From an uncultured Burkholderiales bacterium (lineage in GTDB: Bacteria > Pseudomonadota > Gammaproteobacteria > Burkholderiales > Burkholderiaceae_C), in the NCBI GenBank assembly GCA_903910745.1, contig CAIWAO010000008.1:1-36912 (forward strand): 36,912 bases of DNA, given 5' to 3'. This document shows, piece after piece, positions 8,185 to 17,282 of this stretch. The position numbers and the translations under genes were made by a program. Below the pieces are notes generated by a model. It was not told where the DNA came from. It saw only the letters and a list, made by a program, of their open reading frames with translations, and ran no database searches. Numbering within the stretch: position 1 is the stretch's first letter; every line of letters begins with the position of its first letter.

Positions 8185-9066
8185 ATGCGCAATAACTCGT
8201 TTGTCATAGGGGCCTTGTGCCTAATTAGCTCATTATTTTGTTTCTCAGTTTTGGACGCCACAAACAAGTACCTAATGACATCTGTACCTCTTGTAATGGT
8301 ACTTTGGTTCAGGTACGCATCACACGCTTTTCTAAGTACCTCATTTTTACTGCCCAAAAGGGGACGCGCACTTTTTAGAACCAAAAGAATTTATTTGCAA
8401 ATCTTTCGTGGTTTCTTGTTGCTAGTTAGCAGTATTTTGGCTTTCCTGAGCCTGCAAAGAATGCCAGTGGCTGAATTTGCAGCAATTGGAATGTTGACCC
8501 CTCTTTTTGTAATGCTTCTATCTCATTTCTTTTTAAAAGAGCCCTTTTCTTGGATTGGAAACGTGTGTGTAGGAGGCGCTTTAATAGGAGCCATAATTTT
8601 GATTCGACCAGGAGGTAATCTACATGGGTGGGACGCAGCGTTTCCGTTGGCCATGTCCGTAGCCAACTCCCTTTACCAAGTCCTAACCAGCTACCTTTCT
8701 CGCACAGAAGATACGATGAGTATGCATCTATTTACTGGATGGGTTGGCTTTTTAATTAGTAGCTTATTTGTTGCCGCTTTCTGGGATTCAGATATGAGCA
8801 CCACTTTTTGGCTCTTGATGTGTTTGTCCGGCATATCAGGAACATTAGGTCACTATTTGCTAATCGTGGGTTTTTCCAAAGCACCTGCCAATCGACTTGC
8901 CCCCTACTTATATCTGCAAGTTGCGTTTTCTTGGTTCACGGGTTGGGTTGTCTTTGGCTATAACCCTCAGGGAATGGATTTAATCGGGATTTTATTAATC
9001 TGTCTGTTTGGGGTAGCCTCTGCCTGGTGGGGCAAGCCCAAGCCAAAATCAGAACTCACGACTTAA
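8185..9066 (+). CDS. EamA-family (DMT superfamily) membrane transporter
   Basis: The 293-residue product from ATG 8185 has about ten hydrophobic segments arranged as two EamA repeats (roughly residues 8-140 and 155-285), the standard fold of drug/metabolite exporters. Markers include FCFSVLDATNKYL at the start of the first repeat, a MPVAEFAAIGMLTPLF segment and FLKEPFSW between helices, and RLAPYLYLQVAF in the second repeat. A TTG at 8131 would add 18 residues, but the shorter start matches the usual position of the first helix. Substrate cannot be read from the sequence. The gene ends 11 bases before the YciO/YrdC start, so the two are probably co-transcribed. Confidence 0.85.
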   Translation: MRNNSFVIGALCLISSLFCFSVLDATNKYLMTSVPLVMVLWFRYASHAFLSTSFLLPKRGRALFRTKRIYLQIFRGFLLLVSSILAFLSLQRMPVAEFAAIGMLTPLFVMLLSHFFLKEPFSWIGNVCVGGALIGAIILIRPGGNLHGWDAAFPLAMSVANSLYQVLTSYLSRTEDTMSMHLFTGWVGFLISSLFVAAFWDSDMSTTFWLLMCLSGISGTLGHYLLIVGFSKAPANRLAPYLYLQVAFSWFTGWVVFGYNPQGMDLIGILLICLFGVASAWWGKPKPKSELTT

Positions 9067-9077
9067 TTTGCAATCTA

Positions 9078-9713
9078 ATGACCCAAATTCTTACCCTGCA
9101 TCCAGATAATCCACAAATTAGACTACTTAAACAAGCTGCATTAATTTTGAATGGTGGGGGAATCTGCGCCGTACCCACGGACTCTAGCTACGCGCTAGTT
9201 TGTCATCTAGAGGATAAAGCTGCTGTAGACAAAATCCGGCGTATTAGAGGCGTTGATGAAAAACACCATTTAACCCTTTTATGCAAAGATTTATCCGAAT
9301 TGTCTCACTATGCAAAAGTAGACAACCGGCAATTCAGGCTGATTAAATCAGCTACTCCTGGCCCTTACACTTTCATATTAGAGGCCACAAAAGAAGTTCC
9401 TAGACGGGTGTGCCACCCCCAGCGTAAAACAATTGGACTTCGAGTTCCAGACCATGCTGTCTTGATTGAATTGCTGAGCGTGCACGGAGCACCGCTGCTA
9501 GCAACCACACTCATTCCACCGAATGAGACGCTACCCATTAACGACCCAGATGAAATTCAGGATAAATTTAAAAATGCAATTGACGCCATCATCTCAAGTG
9601 GTGCTTGTCATCTAGATCCAACCACAGTTGTAGATCTCACCCCGATGGGTGATGGCGGCTCACCAGCACTCATTCGAGCCGGTCGGGGTCCACTTGAAGC
9701 TTTGGGACTGTAA
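9078..9713 (+). CDS. yciO: YciO/YrdC/Sua5-family protein (threonylcarbamoyl-AMP synthase-like)
   Basis: The product has 211 residues from ATG 9078 and carries the YrdC fold. Family members bind ATP, threonine and bicarbonate and make threonylcarbamoyl-AMP for tRNA t6A; YciO paralogues are weaker or of unsettled function. Visible hallmarks are GGGICAVPTDSSYALVC (about 25-41), the KRR-type region KIRRIRGVDEKHHLTLLC (about 49-66), TPGPYTFIL near residue 93, GLRVPDH near 120 and a C-terminal PALIRAGRG. The N-terminus LTLHPDNPQIRLLKQA fits the YciO branch, which favours ATG 9078 over the in-frame ATG at 9027 inside the transporter gene. Confidence 0.85.
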   Translation: MTQILTLHPDNPQIRLLKQAALILNGGGICAVPTDSSYALVCHLEDKAAVDKIRRIRGVDEKHHLTLLCKDLSELSHYAKVDNRQFRLIKSATPGPYTFILEATKEVPRRVCHPQRKTIGLRVPDHAVLIELLSVHGAPLLATTLIPPNETLPINDPDEIQDKFKNAIDAIISSGACHLDPTTVVDLTPMGDGGSPALIRAGRGPLEALGL

Positions 9714-9889
9714 GCGAAAAGTTTTTAATGAATTAGAAAGAATTAGAAATGTCCAAGGCCCTGAAAGCAGCCTTTAATTCATCAAGTGAGTAATAAGGTA
9801 TTAAGCATATTCACCCATTTGTGGTAAAAAATAATCACTTTCTAAATATTTTTAACCATTTTTAGTCATTCAGGTGAGAAAATAACAAT

Positions 9890-10558
9890 GTGGATATTTC
9901 TCATCTAATTCAAATTGTCACAATCAATGCCTTACCCGTGTTGTTTGCTATTACGCTTCATGAAGCAGCTCATGGGTTTGCTGCTAAATATTTTGGTGAC
10001 AACACGGCTTGGTTGCTCGGACGAGTAACGCTTAATCCTGCGGCGCATATTGATCCAATTGGGACATTGTTGATGCCACTTTTGATCTATTTTGTAACTG
10101 GGGGGAGTTTCTTATTTGGTTTTGCCAAGCCAGTACCAGTCAAGTTTGGTAATCTGCACAACCCCAAAAGAGACATGATTTGGGTGGCTCTTGCAGGTCC
10201 GTTGATGAACTTGTTACAAGCTTTTTTATGGGGTATTGCTCTGTACATTCTTCTTGGAATCAATTTCAGTGAAACTTTTTTCTTAGAAATGTGCAAAGCT
10301 GGAGTATTGGTCAATATCGTGATGTTTGCATTCAATCTCTTTCCTGTCCCTCCCCTTGATGGTGGACGGGTATTGATGGGTCTGTTGCCCAAAAAAATGG
10401 CTATGGAGTTTGCACGAATTGAGCCTTACGGTTTTTATATTGTTATGGGGATGGTTTTTCTCAACGTTATCAACCCTATTTGGATGTCCCCTATCATGGG
10501 ACTGACTTTCTCAACACTCGATTTGGCGTTGCGTCCGATCGAACTTTTTTTCCGCTGA
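9890..10558 (+). CDS. Site-2 protease (M50) family membrane metalloprotease
   Basis: This 222-residue polytopic protein has the zinc motif HEAAH (24-28) in its first hydrophobic segment and the matching aspartate in PPLDGGRV (about 154-161). These are the signature of intramembrane M50/S2P proteases of the small, PDZ-less group. About five or six membrane segments are visible. The start is GTG 9890, with AGGTGAG about ten bases upstream; the ATG at 9888 is out of frame. The gene is three bases from trpS, an arrangement I recall as common in betaproteobacteria. Its substrate is unknown and proteolytic activity is inferred from the motifs. Confidence 0.9.
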   Translation: MDISHLIQIVTINALPVLFAITLHEAAHGFAAKYFGDNTAWLLGRVTLNPAAHIDPIGTLLMPLLIYFVTGGSFLFGFAKPVPVKFGNLHNPKRDMIWVALAGPLMNLLQAFLWGIALYILLGINFSETFFLEMCKAGVLVNIVMFAFNLFPVPPLDGGRVLMGLLPKKMAMEFARIEPYGFYIVMGMVFLNVINPIWMSPIMGLTFSTLDLALRPIELFFR

Positions 10559-10561
10559 TCC

Positions 10562-11758
10562 ATGAAAGAACGCGTTTTATCCGGCATGCGCCCAACAGGA
10601 GCCCTTCATTTAGGGCATTACCATGGGGCATTAAAGAATTGGGTGCGTCTTCAGTCTGAGATGGAGTGCTATTATTTTGTTGCCGATTGGCACGCGCTAA
10701 CCACTCACTACGAAAACCGTGAAGTTATTGAGAAAAACGTATATGAAATGGTGATCGATTGGTTGGCTGCGGGTCTTGATCCAAACCAATGCACCATATT
10801 TCTGCAAAGTAAGATTCCTGAACATGCAGAGCTCTTTACGCTTCTCTCCATGGGCACCCCCATTGGGTGGCTTGAGAGGGTACCGACCTACAAAGACCAA
10901 CAAGAAAAACTGAAAGACCGGGATCTGTCCACCTACGGATTTCTAGGCTACCCCCTGCTTCAGGCGGCAGATATCTTGATATACAGGGCTAAATATGTCC
11001 CCGTGGGTGAGGATCAGGCCTCACATGTGGAATTAACAAGGGAGGTTGCAAGACGCTTTAACCATCTATATGGTCGAGAGTTTGACTATGAGGACCAAAT
11101 TAAACGCGTCTTATCAACCCTACCCGCGGATAGCGTTAAAAGGCTTGAAAAATCACGAAAGAAATTTCAAGAACTCGGAGACGCTAGTGCCCTTGAAGGA
11201 GCTCTAGGATTTGTAAATGAGCAATCTCACTTAAGCACCCACGACAGAGAACGTTTAACTGGATATTTAAAAGGCACTGGACAAGAAATTCTGCTTGAAC
11301 CTCTTGCCCTTTTAACTGAGGCTAGCCGGGTACCTGGTTTGGACGGCGCAAAAATGAGCAAAAGCTATAACAACTCTATAGCTATCAGAGAGGAAAAATC
11401 TAGTCTTGAGCAAAAAGTGCGGCGAATGCCAACCGACCCAGCTAGGGTCAAAAGGACAGATGTTGGAGACCCAGAAAAATGTCCCGTTTGGCAGTTTCAC
11501 CTTTTGTATTCCACTGAGAACACCCGTGCCTGGGTTATAGAGGGGTGTAAATCTGCAGGAATCGGTTGCTTAGAATGCAAAGAACCGGTTATAAATGGCA
11601 TACTGAGTGAACAACAGCCGATGTTAGAGCGGGCTGAACCCTATATGTCAAATCCTAAAATTGTTAGAGAGATAGTTGAAATGGGCACTGAGAAGGCCCG
11701 CCGAGTCGCACAGGCAACCATGCAAGATGTGCGCTCTGCAATGGGTTTAAATTATTAA
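10562..11758 (+). CDS. trpS: Tryptophan--tRNA ligase
   Basis: This class I aminoacyl-tRNA synthetase charges tRNA-Trp. The N-terminus MKERVLSGMRPTGALHLGHY contains the HIGH-type motif HLGH (16-19), and KMSKS is at about 264-268 (GAKMSKSYNN). GYPLLQAADILIYRA and PVGEDQASHVELTRE are strong TrpS blocks. The 398-residue length exceeds the roughly 335 of the short bacterial form because of an extra segment before KMSKS (about 185-250), which I recall as usual in betaproteobacterial TrpS. The start lies three bases after the M50 protease stop, pointing to co-transcription. Confidence 0.96.
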   Translation: MKERVLSGMRPTGALHLGHYHGALKNWVRLQSEMECYYFVADWHALTTHYENREVIEKNVYEMVIDWLAAGLDPNQCTIFLQSKIPEHAELFTLLSMGTPIGWLERVPTYKDQQEKLKDRDLSTYGFLGYPLLQAADILIYRAKYVPVGEDQASHVELTREVARRFNHLYGREFDYEDQIKRVLSTLPADSVKRLEKSRKKFQELGDASALEGALGFVNEQSHLSTHDRERLTGYLKGTGQEILLEPLALLTEASRVPGLDGAKMSKSYNNSIAIREEKSSLEQKVRRMPTDPARVKRTDVGDPEKCPVWQFHLLYSTENTRAWVIEGCKSAGIGCLECKEPVINGILSEQQPMLERAEPYMSNPKIVREIVEMGTEKARRVAQATMQDVRSAMGLNY

Positions 11759-11777
11759 TGATCAGGGAGATACAAAA

Positions 11778-12383
11778 ATGAGTTTATACATAATTGATGA
11801 CCACCCCCTTGTAAGACAAGCCATTGGCATGTTGCTAAGAAGAATTCACCCTGCATCTAAAGTAGTTGAACTTGATAGGTACAGCGAACTACAGGCGGCA
11901 TTAATTAAGAACGGTGAGCCTGAGCTCTTTGTACTAGACTTATTACTCCCAGGCATCAAAGGGGCAAGTGCAATTAGTGAAATAAAGGGAATGTATCCCA
12001 GTATTCCCTTGGTTGTCTTCTCTGCAATGCCCTCTGGAGAAGCCAAGGAGGCTTGTCTAGAGGCTGGGGCTGACCTTTATTTGGAGAAAACATCTAGCTC
12101 TAATGACGTTTCCAATGCAATCCAAGATCTTCTTAACGTTGAGGAAGAAGGCGCTGATGAAGCACTCCCAACAGCAACAGGAGATACAAAGCTCTCCAAG
12201 CGACAAAAGCAATTGATACTCATGCTTGACAGAGGTCTGAGCAATAGAGACATAGCAGCCGAACTCAACATCAGTGAACACACTGTTAAAGTTCATTTAT
12301 GGAGACTCTTTAGAAGACTAGGCGTAAAGAGCCGTACACAGACACTTCATTTTGCAAGATCACATGGTTTGCTGATGAGTTGA
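11778..12383 (+). CDS. NarL/FixJ-type response regulator with LuxR helix-turn-helix
   Basis: The 201-residue protein has an N-terminal receiver domain (about 1-118) with the acidic pair D7-D8, phosphoacceptor D54 in VLDLLLPG, switch residue S82 and K104. A LuxR-type DNA-binding domain (about 138-198) follows, with LSKRQKQLILML, RDIAAELNISEHTVKVHL and RLGVKSRTQ. It is therefore likely an active two-component transcription factor. A GGGAGA binding site precedes ATG 11778. It sits 19 bases after trpS and may be read from that operon. No histidine kinase is present in the window, so partner and target genes are unknown. It converges on the ccm locus across a shared hairpin. Confidence 0.9.
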   Translation: MSLYIIDDHPLVRQAIGMLLRRIHPASKVVELDRYSELQAALIKNGEPELFVLDLLLPGIKGASAISEIKGMYPSIPLVVFSAMPSGEAKEACLEAGADLYLEKTSSSNDVSNAIQDLLNVEEEGADEALPTATGDTKLSKRQKQLILMLDRGLSNRDIAAELNISEHTVKVHLWRLFRRLGVKSRTQTLHFARSHGLLMS

Positions 12384-12447
12384 GACACTTCAGCTAACAC
12401 TTTGACGAAATAGCCAAAGATCACTTAGCCATTTGTATCTAATCACA

Positions 12448-12481
12448 GATAGGGCATGTTTTGAAAGAAACATGGCCTATC
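12448..12481. terminator. Hairpin between the convergent response regulator and ccmI genes
   Basis: GATAGGGCATGTTT (12448-12461) and AAACATGGCCTATC (12468-12481) form 14-base arms with a single mismatch around a six-base loop. The hairpin lies exactly between two convergent genes and touches the ccmI stop codon, as expected for a shared terminator. On the plus strand only a short TATTT follows, and no T run follows on the minus strand, so efficiency is uncertain. Confidence 0.5.
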
Positions 12482-13905
12482 TATTTCAAAGCCTCAGATA
12501 TGGTTAGGTTTAAATTTTGAGCACCCACCTTGACTGGCCCAATCGTTACACCAAAGTCTCCAGGTTGTGGCATGGCATTACCAGAAACAGAAATTCTAGC
12601 TTTAACCATCACCTCATCAACAGAGGACAAAGTAGCAGCTGGATTCATTGCATTGGTATCGTTGAGTTCAAAATAATAGGGCAGTTTATCAACGGTTGTC
12701 TTGATCATCGCCAAAGGCATCCTAGAGCCTGAGACAGGTACGGCATAAATAAACACAATGTCGGTAGGATGAGTTTTACTTGCCAAGCCACTAGACACCA
12801 GAACTCGTCCAACCAACTGAGCGGCATGCGCAGCTGACTTTTGTTTATCCTTGCCTTTATCTAAACTTGTCGGCATTCCCTCTGTACTTTGTACATTAGC
12901 TGGGCTTGCTGAATTGCTTGAAATCACAGGTGATTCAGATTTCAATGAGCTTGGAGTTGTTGAGGTCTTTATACCTGCTCTCTCCTGTGCTTTTGCAATA
13001 GCATCTGCCAAAGCAGCAGCGTCCGCAGAAGAGGGAGCAACCAAACGTTGCACTTTTTGCCAATATTTCAAAGCATCTGTGTAACGATTCTCGGTAAAGG
13101 CGGCACTCCCCGCCAAGAGTAAAGCATTGCCTTGATCTGGATTTGCTTTAAGTACCTTTTGAATAATAGCCCACGGCTCGCCCTTAAAGCTTCCGTGATT
13201 AATTTGCGCAAGCACCTCTGCTCTCTCTATCTGTACGTCATCGTTGTCGCTCAGGCTTAGGGCCTTAGATAGTGCTTTCTCAGCAACTTCAAAGTGAGAG
13301 AGGGACCTTTCTACACGGGCAAGCATCACCCAACCATCTGCATTGTTAGGTTCTTGGGCTAGTCTTTTATTGAGCTCAATCGCCATCTCAGCCAACTTCT
13401 CCGGAGTAAATGCCTCATCTGCGCCAGCACTTTGAGTATCTACAAAATCTAGTGCCCCTGGACTGCCGACAGCGAAATAAAGCGATATTGCAAGCACTGG
13501 AATAAAAAATGCAAGCGTAGGCAAAGTCCATCTGATCCAAGGTGAGCGCAACTTAGAAGCACCAAGTCCGAAGGTATCTGAGGACTCAAACGCGGCCTCA
13601 CCCCTGAGGGCATGCACAGTTTGCGGAGTCAAGGTTTGTTGCTGCGAATCCTCCATGAGTCGTTGGGCTAATTCTTCTCTAGCCGCCTCGAACTCATTTT
13701 CATTTAAGCGTCCCAACTCAAACTCAGCAGCCAACTCAGTCAACTGTTCACGGTAAACAGCAACGTTTGAAATCATGACCTCCCTTACATCAAAGGGCTG
13801 TAAGCGCGCTTTGAAGATAGCAGATTTTAGTGCCGCCCAGAAATAAACAATCACCAAAACAAGCAGCGATGCGGCAACAAAAATAAATATCAGAGACTCG
13901 TTCAC
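12481..13905 (-). CDS. ccmI: Cytochrome c maturation protein CcmI (CycH), TPR apocytochrome chaperone
   Basis: CcmI delivers apocytochrome c to the heme ligation complex. The 474-residue protein has an N-terminal membrane helix (about 5-25), a cytoplasmic loop with the family pattern VYREQLTELAAEFELGRLNENEF (about 51-73), a second helix (about 130-147) and then a periplasmic TPR region (about 170-310). A C-terminal beta-rich domain carries the VFIYAVPVSGSRMPLA block. Start is GTG 13905, preceded by AAGGA at five bases; no in-frame ATG is nearby. It is the last gene of the ccm locus, eight bases after ccmH. It is separate from ccmH, unlike E. coli where the two functions are fused. Confidence 0.9.
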   Translation of the reverse strand: MNESLIFIFVAASLLVLVIVYFWAALKSAIFKARLQPFDVREVMISNVAVYREQLTELAAEFELGRLNENEFEAAREELAQRLMEDSQQQTLTPQTVHALRGEAAFESSDTFGLGASKLRSPWIRWTLPTLAFFIPVLAISLYFAVGSPGALDFVDTQSAGADEAFTPEKLAEMAIELNKRLAQEPNNADGWVMLARVERSLSHFEVAEKALSKALSLSDNDDVQIERAEVLAQINHGSFKGEPWAIIQKVLKANPDQGNALLLAGSAAFTENRYTDALKYWQKVQRLVAPSSADAAALADAIAKAQERAGIKTSTTPSSLKSESPVISSNSASPANVQSTEGMPTSLDKGKDKQKSAAHAAQLVGRVLVSSGLASKTHPTDIVFIYAVPVSGSRMPLAMIKTTVDKLPYYFELNDTNAMNPAATLSSVDEVMVKARISVSGNAMPQPGDFGVTIGPVKVGAQNLNLTISEALK

Positions 13906-13913
13906 ATCAATCC

Positions 13914-14477
13914 TTAAGCTTTTGTGTGTGTTTCAGTAGTGTTTATAAGTTGATCGGCTTTTTGTTCTTGCATTTGAACCCATTGGCCAACGTCATGAGA
14001 CTGATGTGAGGTGAACTCTTTTACTTGGATTTTCTCATTGCGTCGCTTGATCGCAATAAGCAAAACCCCAAGTGCAATAAGTAAACAAGCGAAAGGACCA
14101 AACCATAATAACCAGGTCATGGGTTTAACTGCAGGACGGTAAAGAACGAAGTCTCCGTAACGCTCTACCAAATAATCCTTGATCTCTTGGTCAGTCTTAC
14201 CTTTGATAATTTGTTCGCGAACCTGAGCTCTTAAATCCTCTGCTAAGTCGGCTCGTGATGAAGAGAGAGACTCGTTTTGACAGACAAGACATCGCAACTC
14301 CTCAGCGATATGAACTAAGCGTGCCTCAACCACTTCATCGCTCGCCAATGGCTCAGCCTCTTTAGCCCAAGAACTAGGGCTACATGTGCTCACTGCGAGC
14401 AGCAATAACACAGATGCCCACAAGTAGATTTGAACTCCATTTATCTTCAGTTTTTGAATCAAAAAGAAATGGCTCAT
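13914..14477 (-). CDS. ccmH: Cytochrome c maturation protein CcmH (thiol oxidoreductase)
   Basis: The 187-residue protein has an N-terminal signal/anchor helix (about 15-38), the redox motif LRCLVCQNES with C63 and C66, a helical periplasmic domain ending in YLVERYGDFVLYRP, and a C-terminal membrane helix (about 122-142). LRCxxCQN is diagnostic of CcmH/CycL, which reduces the CXXCH thiols of apocytochrome c before heme attachment. Its ATG overlaps the ccmG stop (ATGA). The cytoplasmic tail after the last helix is longer and more charged than I would expect, but nothing indicates a defect. Confidence 0.93.
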   Translation of the reverse strand: MSHFFLIQKLKINGVQIYLWASVLLLLAVSTCSPSSWAKEAEPLASDEVVEARLVHIAEELRCLVCQNESLSSSRADLAEDLRAQVREQIIKGKTDQEIKDYLVERYGDFVLYRPAVKPMTWLLWFGPFACLLIALGVLLIAIKRRNEKIQVKEFTSHQSHDVGQWVQMQEQKADQLINTTETHTKA

Positions 14478-15055
14478 GAATTCTCTAAACCTTTGATGAT
14501 AGGGATTATCGTTTCTGATAATGTTTGAGGGGTTACGGGACCAATTTGCTTGTACCTTATAACGCCGTTCTTATCGATGATGTAGGTCTCTGGGACGCCG
14601 TAAACACCGTAATCAATGCCTACCCGCCCATCCAAATCCATAACAGATAGAGTATATGGATTTCCGTGCCTCTCAAGCCAAACGCTGCCCCTTGAACGTG
14701 CAAGTTTCAGCAATGCCTCAGGACTTAGTTTCTTTTCGGGATCGTCCTGAGGTTGTATTTCTTTGTAACTCAGTCCCACAATCGGAACACCTATTTGTTT
14801 AGAGAAAGCAACCAGCACAGGATGCTCCTCCCTACAACTCACGCACCATGTAGCCCAAACGTTTAACATCCAAACCTTACCTTTAAAGTCCTGAGGACTA
14901 AAAGGCGCCGTTCCAGTTAAAGTTTGTAGAGAAAAATCAGGAGCCGCCTTATTAATCAAAGGAGAGGGTATTTCATGTGGGTCTCTTTTAAGTCCAACTG
15001 CCAAAAAAAGCACCAACACACCAAAAAGCACTAAGGGGATGAGAAATTTCTTCAT
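14474..15055 (-). CDS. ccmG: Thioredoxin-like CcmG/DsbE for cytochrome c maturation
   Basis: CcmG is a membrane-anchored periplasmic thioredoxin that keeps apocytochrome c or CcmH reduced. The 193 residues comprise an N-terminal anchor (about 4-21) and a thioredoxin fold with active site WCVSC (C71, C74). A GVYGVPETYIID cis-proline region lies near residue 150, with the conserved GVPET motif of DsbE proteins. The usual motif is WCxxC with PT or EP residues; VS between the cysteines is a mild variant. The gene is three bases downstream of ccmF and overlaps ccmH by four bases. Confidence 0.93.
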   Translation of the reverse strand: MKKFLIPLVLFGVLVLFLAVGLKRDPHEIPSPLINKAAPDFSLQTLTGTAPFSPQDFKGKVWMLNVWATWCVSCREEHPVLVAFSKQIGVPIVGLSYKEIQPQDDPEKKLSPEALLKLARSRGSVWLERHGNPYTLSVMDLDGRVGIDYGVYGVPETYIIDKNGVIRYKQIGPVTPQTLSETIIPIIKGLENS

Positions 15056-15058
15056 TTT

Positions 15059-17182
15059 TCAGTGGGCACCACTCGAGTTTAAATTTGGACTAGAGTTCTC
15101 ATTAAGGCTTGAGTTGTATTCAGAATTTATCTCCGGATTTTGCTCTGGCACTGCGCCTAAGTGATGCGCTGAATTTTCTGATTGATCTGAAAAGAATTTA
15201 TCCTTCAAGCTGAGGTCTTGAGAGTTAAAAGAAGAGACGGCTTGGGCGGCGGTTTGAAGTGGGCCAGATGGGCTAACTCTACGGTACCGTCTATCAAATG
15301 CAGCTAATACACCACCCAAAACCATAATCAAAACCCCAACCCACAACCAAGGAACAAAGGGCTTGTAATACACGCGCATACTCCACTGATGTAAATCCCC
15401 TGGCAATGGGTCTCCCAGGGAAACATACAGGTCCCGCCACAGGTTCGTGCTGATTGCAGCCTCTGTCATAGGCATCGCAGAGGATAGGTAACGTCTTTTC
15501 TCAGGTTTGAGTTGTTCAATGATTTCACCCGATTTGACAACATCTATTTGAGCCTGAAATGCTTTGTAGTTGGGGCCAGTAACCTGTGTAATGTCATTCA
15601 ACTTAAAGACATAAGGGGCAATCGTCACCTCGTCACCCACTGACATTTTTACATCTTTCTCAACCTCGAATGACTTCACACCCGTTACGCCCATCACAAC
15701 TATAGCCAACCCAAGGTGAGCAAATTGCATGCCCCAAAAAGATCCACCAATACGCCCTGGTTTGAGCGCACGCTCGAACATGTGTTGCAAAGTTCCAAGA
15801 CCTACCCAAAGACCCAGAGTCCAACCAATAAATGCCCCAAAAGACCACTCACCCAGTAAGAACGGTAAGCCAGCCCCTAGGGTCACACTGATAAGTGCAG
15901 TCCATTTGAGGTGGTTCACCATGTCAATCAAACTAGCGCTTCTCCATTTTGCAACTGTTCCTGGAATCAAAATGAATAACAAGGGCACCATAAGTGGTGC
16001 AAAAACGAGGTTAAAGTAAGGAGGACCCACAGATAACTTTCCAAGATTCAAAGCGTCTATGACAAGTGGGTAAAGTGTTCCTAATAAAACTGCTGCCGTC
16101 GCAACTGATAAGAGAACACTGTTTAATAAAAGAAACGTTTCTCTTGACAATAACCCCATAGCCCCCCCCAATGTCACTTGAGGCGCACGCCAAGCAAAGA
16201 GGGTTAGTGAGGAGCCTACGACTACAGCTAAAAAACACAGCACAAAAACCCCCCGGGTCGGGTCAGAAGCAAATGCGTGCACTGAAGTCAAAACACCTGA
16301 GCGTACTAAAAACGTTCCAAGCAAAGATAGCGAAAATGCGGCAATTGCCAACAGGACCGTCCAGGCTTTAAAACCGCCCCGCTTCTCCGTCACCATCAAA
16401 GAGTGAATTAGCGCCGTCGATACCAACCAAGGCATCAGCGAAGCGTTCTCAACGGGGTCCCAAAACCACCACCCCCCCCAACCCAACTCATAGTATGCCC
16501 ACCAAGAGCCCAGTCCTATACCTAGAGTTAGAAAAGACCACGCAATCACAGTCCAAGGTCTTGACCACCTAGACCAAGCAGAGTCCAATCTTCCCGTGAT
16601 GAGCGCAGCAATTGCAAATGCAAATGCAACTGACATCCCTACGTACCCCATGTAAAGCATTGGGGGATGGATGACAAGACCGGGGTCTTGAAGCAAGGGA
16701 TTCAAGTCGTGACCATCTAAAGGGGCAGGCAAAGACCTAAGAAATGGATTGGACGTAAATAAGATAAAAAGTAAAAACCCAACAGAAATAAAACCCAGAA
16801 CGCTAAGCACTCTAGATATGATCCCAATAGGAAGACTTTTAGAGAAATAGGCCACTAAAGAGGTCCATATGGATAAGAACAAAACCCAAAGCATCAAAGA
16901 GCCCTCATGCCCTCCCCACACAGCAGCAAATTTATAAGGAGTCGGCAAAAGATGATTGGAATGATCCGCAACATAAGTAATTGAGAAATCATCACTTAAA
17001 AATCCAGCCAATAAGCAGGCATATGCAGTGGCAACCAACGCACACTGCAACCAGGCAGTGGGTCTGCCCAAGTACTGCCACGCGTGTTGTTTGGTAAGGG
17101 AGCCCGCCATAGGCAACGCAAACTGAATAAACGCAACAATCAACGCCAATATCAAAGCGAATTGGCCTAGCTCAGCAATCAT
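15059..17182 (-). CDS. ccmF: Heme lyase subunit CcmF
   Basis: CcmF is the large integral-membrane component that attaches heme to apocytochrome c. The 707-residue protein has many membrane helices. It contains WGGHEGSLMLW (about 89-99), the heme-binding tryptophan-rich WWD region GWGGWWFWDPVENASLMPW (about 234-252), conserved histidines in VIHPPMLYMGY and in TSVHAFASDP, and a periplasmic C-terminal domain. The final 80 residues are polar, serine- and asparagine-rich and probably disordered. ATG 17182 follows an AAGG site. A 100-base gap separates it from ccmE, which contains a small inverted repeat (17256-17269), so a secondary promoter is possible but not evident. Confidence 0.96.
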   Translation of the reverse strand: MIAELGQFALILALIVAFIQFALPMAGSLTKQHAWQYLGRPTAWLQCALVATAYACLLAGFLSDDFSITYVADHSNHLLPTPYKFAAVWGGHEGSLMLWVLFLSIWTSLVAYFSKSLPIGIISRVLSVLGFISVGFLLFILFTSNPFLRSLPAPLDGHDLNPLLQDPGLVIHPPMLYMGYVGMSVAFAFAIAALITGRLDSAWSRWSRPWTVIAWSFLTLGIGLGSWWAYYELGWGGWWFWDPVENASLMPWLVSTALIHSLMVTEKRGGFKAWTVLLAIAAFSLSLLGTFLVRSGVLTSVHAFASDPTRGVFVLCFLAVVVGSSLTLFAWRAPQVTLGGAMGLLSRETFLLLNSVLLSVATAAVLLGTLYPLVIDALNLGKLSVGPPYFNLVFAPLMVPLLFILIPGTVAKWRSASLIDMVNHLKWTALISVTLGAGLPFLLGEWSFGAFIGWTLGLWVGLGTLQHMFERALKPGRIGGSFWGMQFAHLGLAIVVMGVTGVKSFEVEKDVKMSVGDEVTIAPYVFKLNDITQVTGPNYKAFQAQIDVVKSGEIIEQLKPEKRRYLSSAMPMTEAAISTNLWRDLYVSLGDPLPGDLHQWSMRVYYKPFVPWLWVGVLIMVLGGVLAAFDRRYRRVSPSGPLQTAAQAVSSFNSQDLSLKDKFFSDQSENSAHHLGAVPEQNPEINSEYNSSLNENSSPNLNSSGAH

Positions 17183-17282
17183 TGGAACACCTTCAAATCT
17201 AGGGAAATTATTTTTAAGTTATCGAGCATAAATTTTTGAGTTCGCTTTATATCTTTGCAAAAATTTGCAGAGAGAATTTCTT

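Noticed and set aside
9749-9793. A 14-codon open frame upstream of the M50 protease gene as a leader peptide
   Set aside because: It has no ribosome binding site, no codon pattern suggesting attenuation and no adjacent terminator-antiterminator pair.
17256-17269. Inverted repeat TGCAAA-AA-TTTGCA in the ccmE-ccmF gap as an operator or terminator
   Set aside because: Arms are short, AT-rich and have a two-base loop; there is no T run and no promoter nearby, so chance is sufficient.
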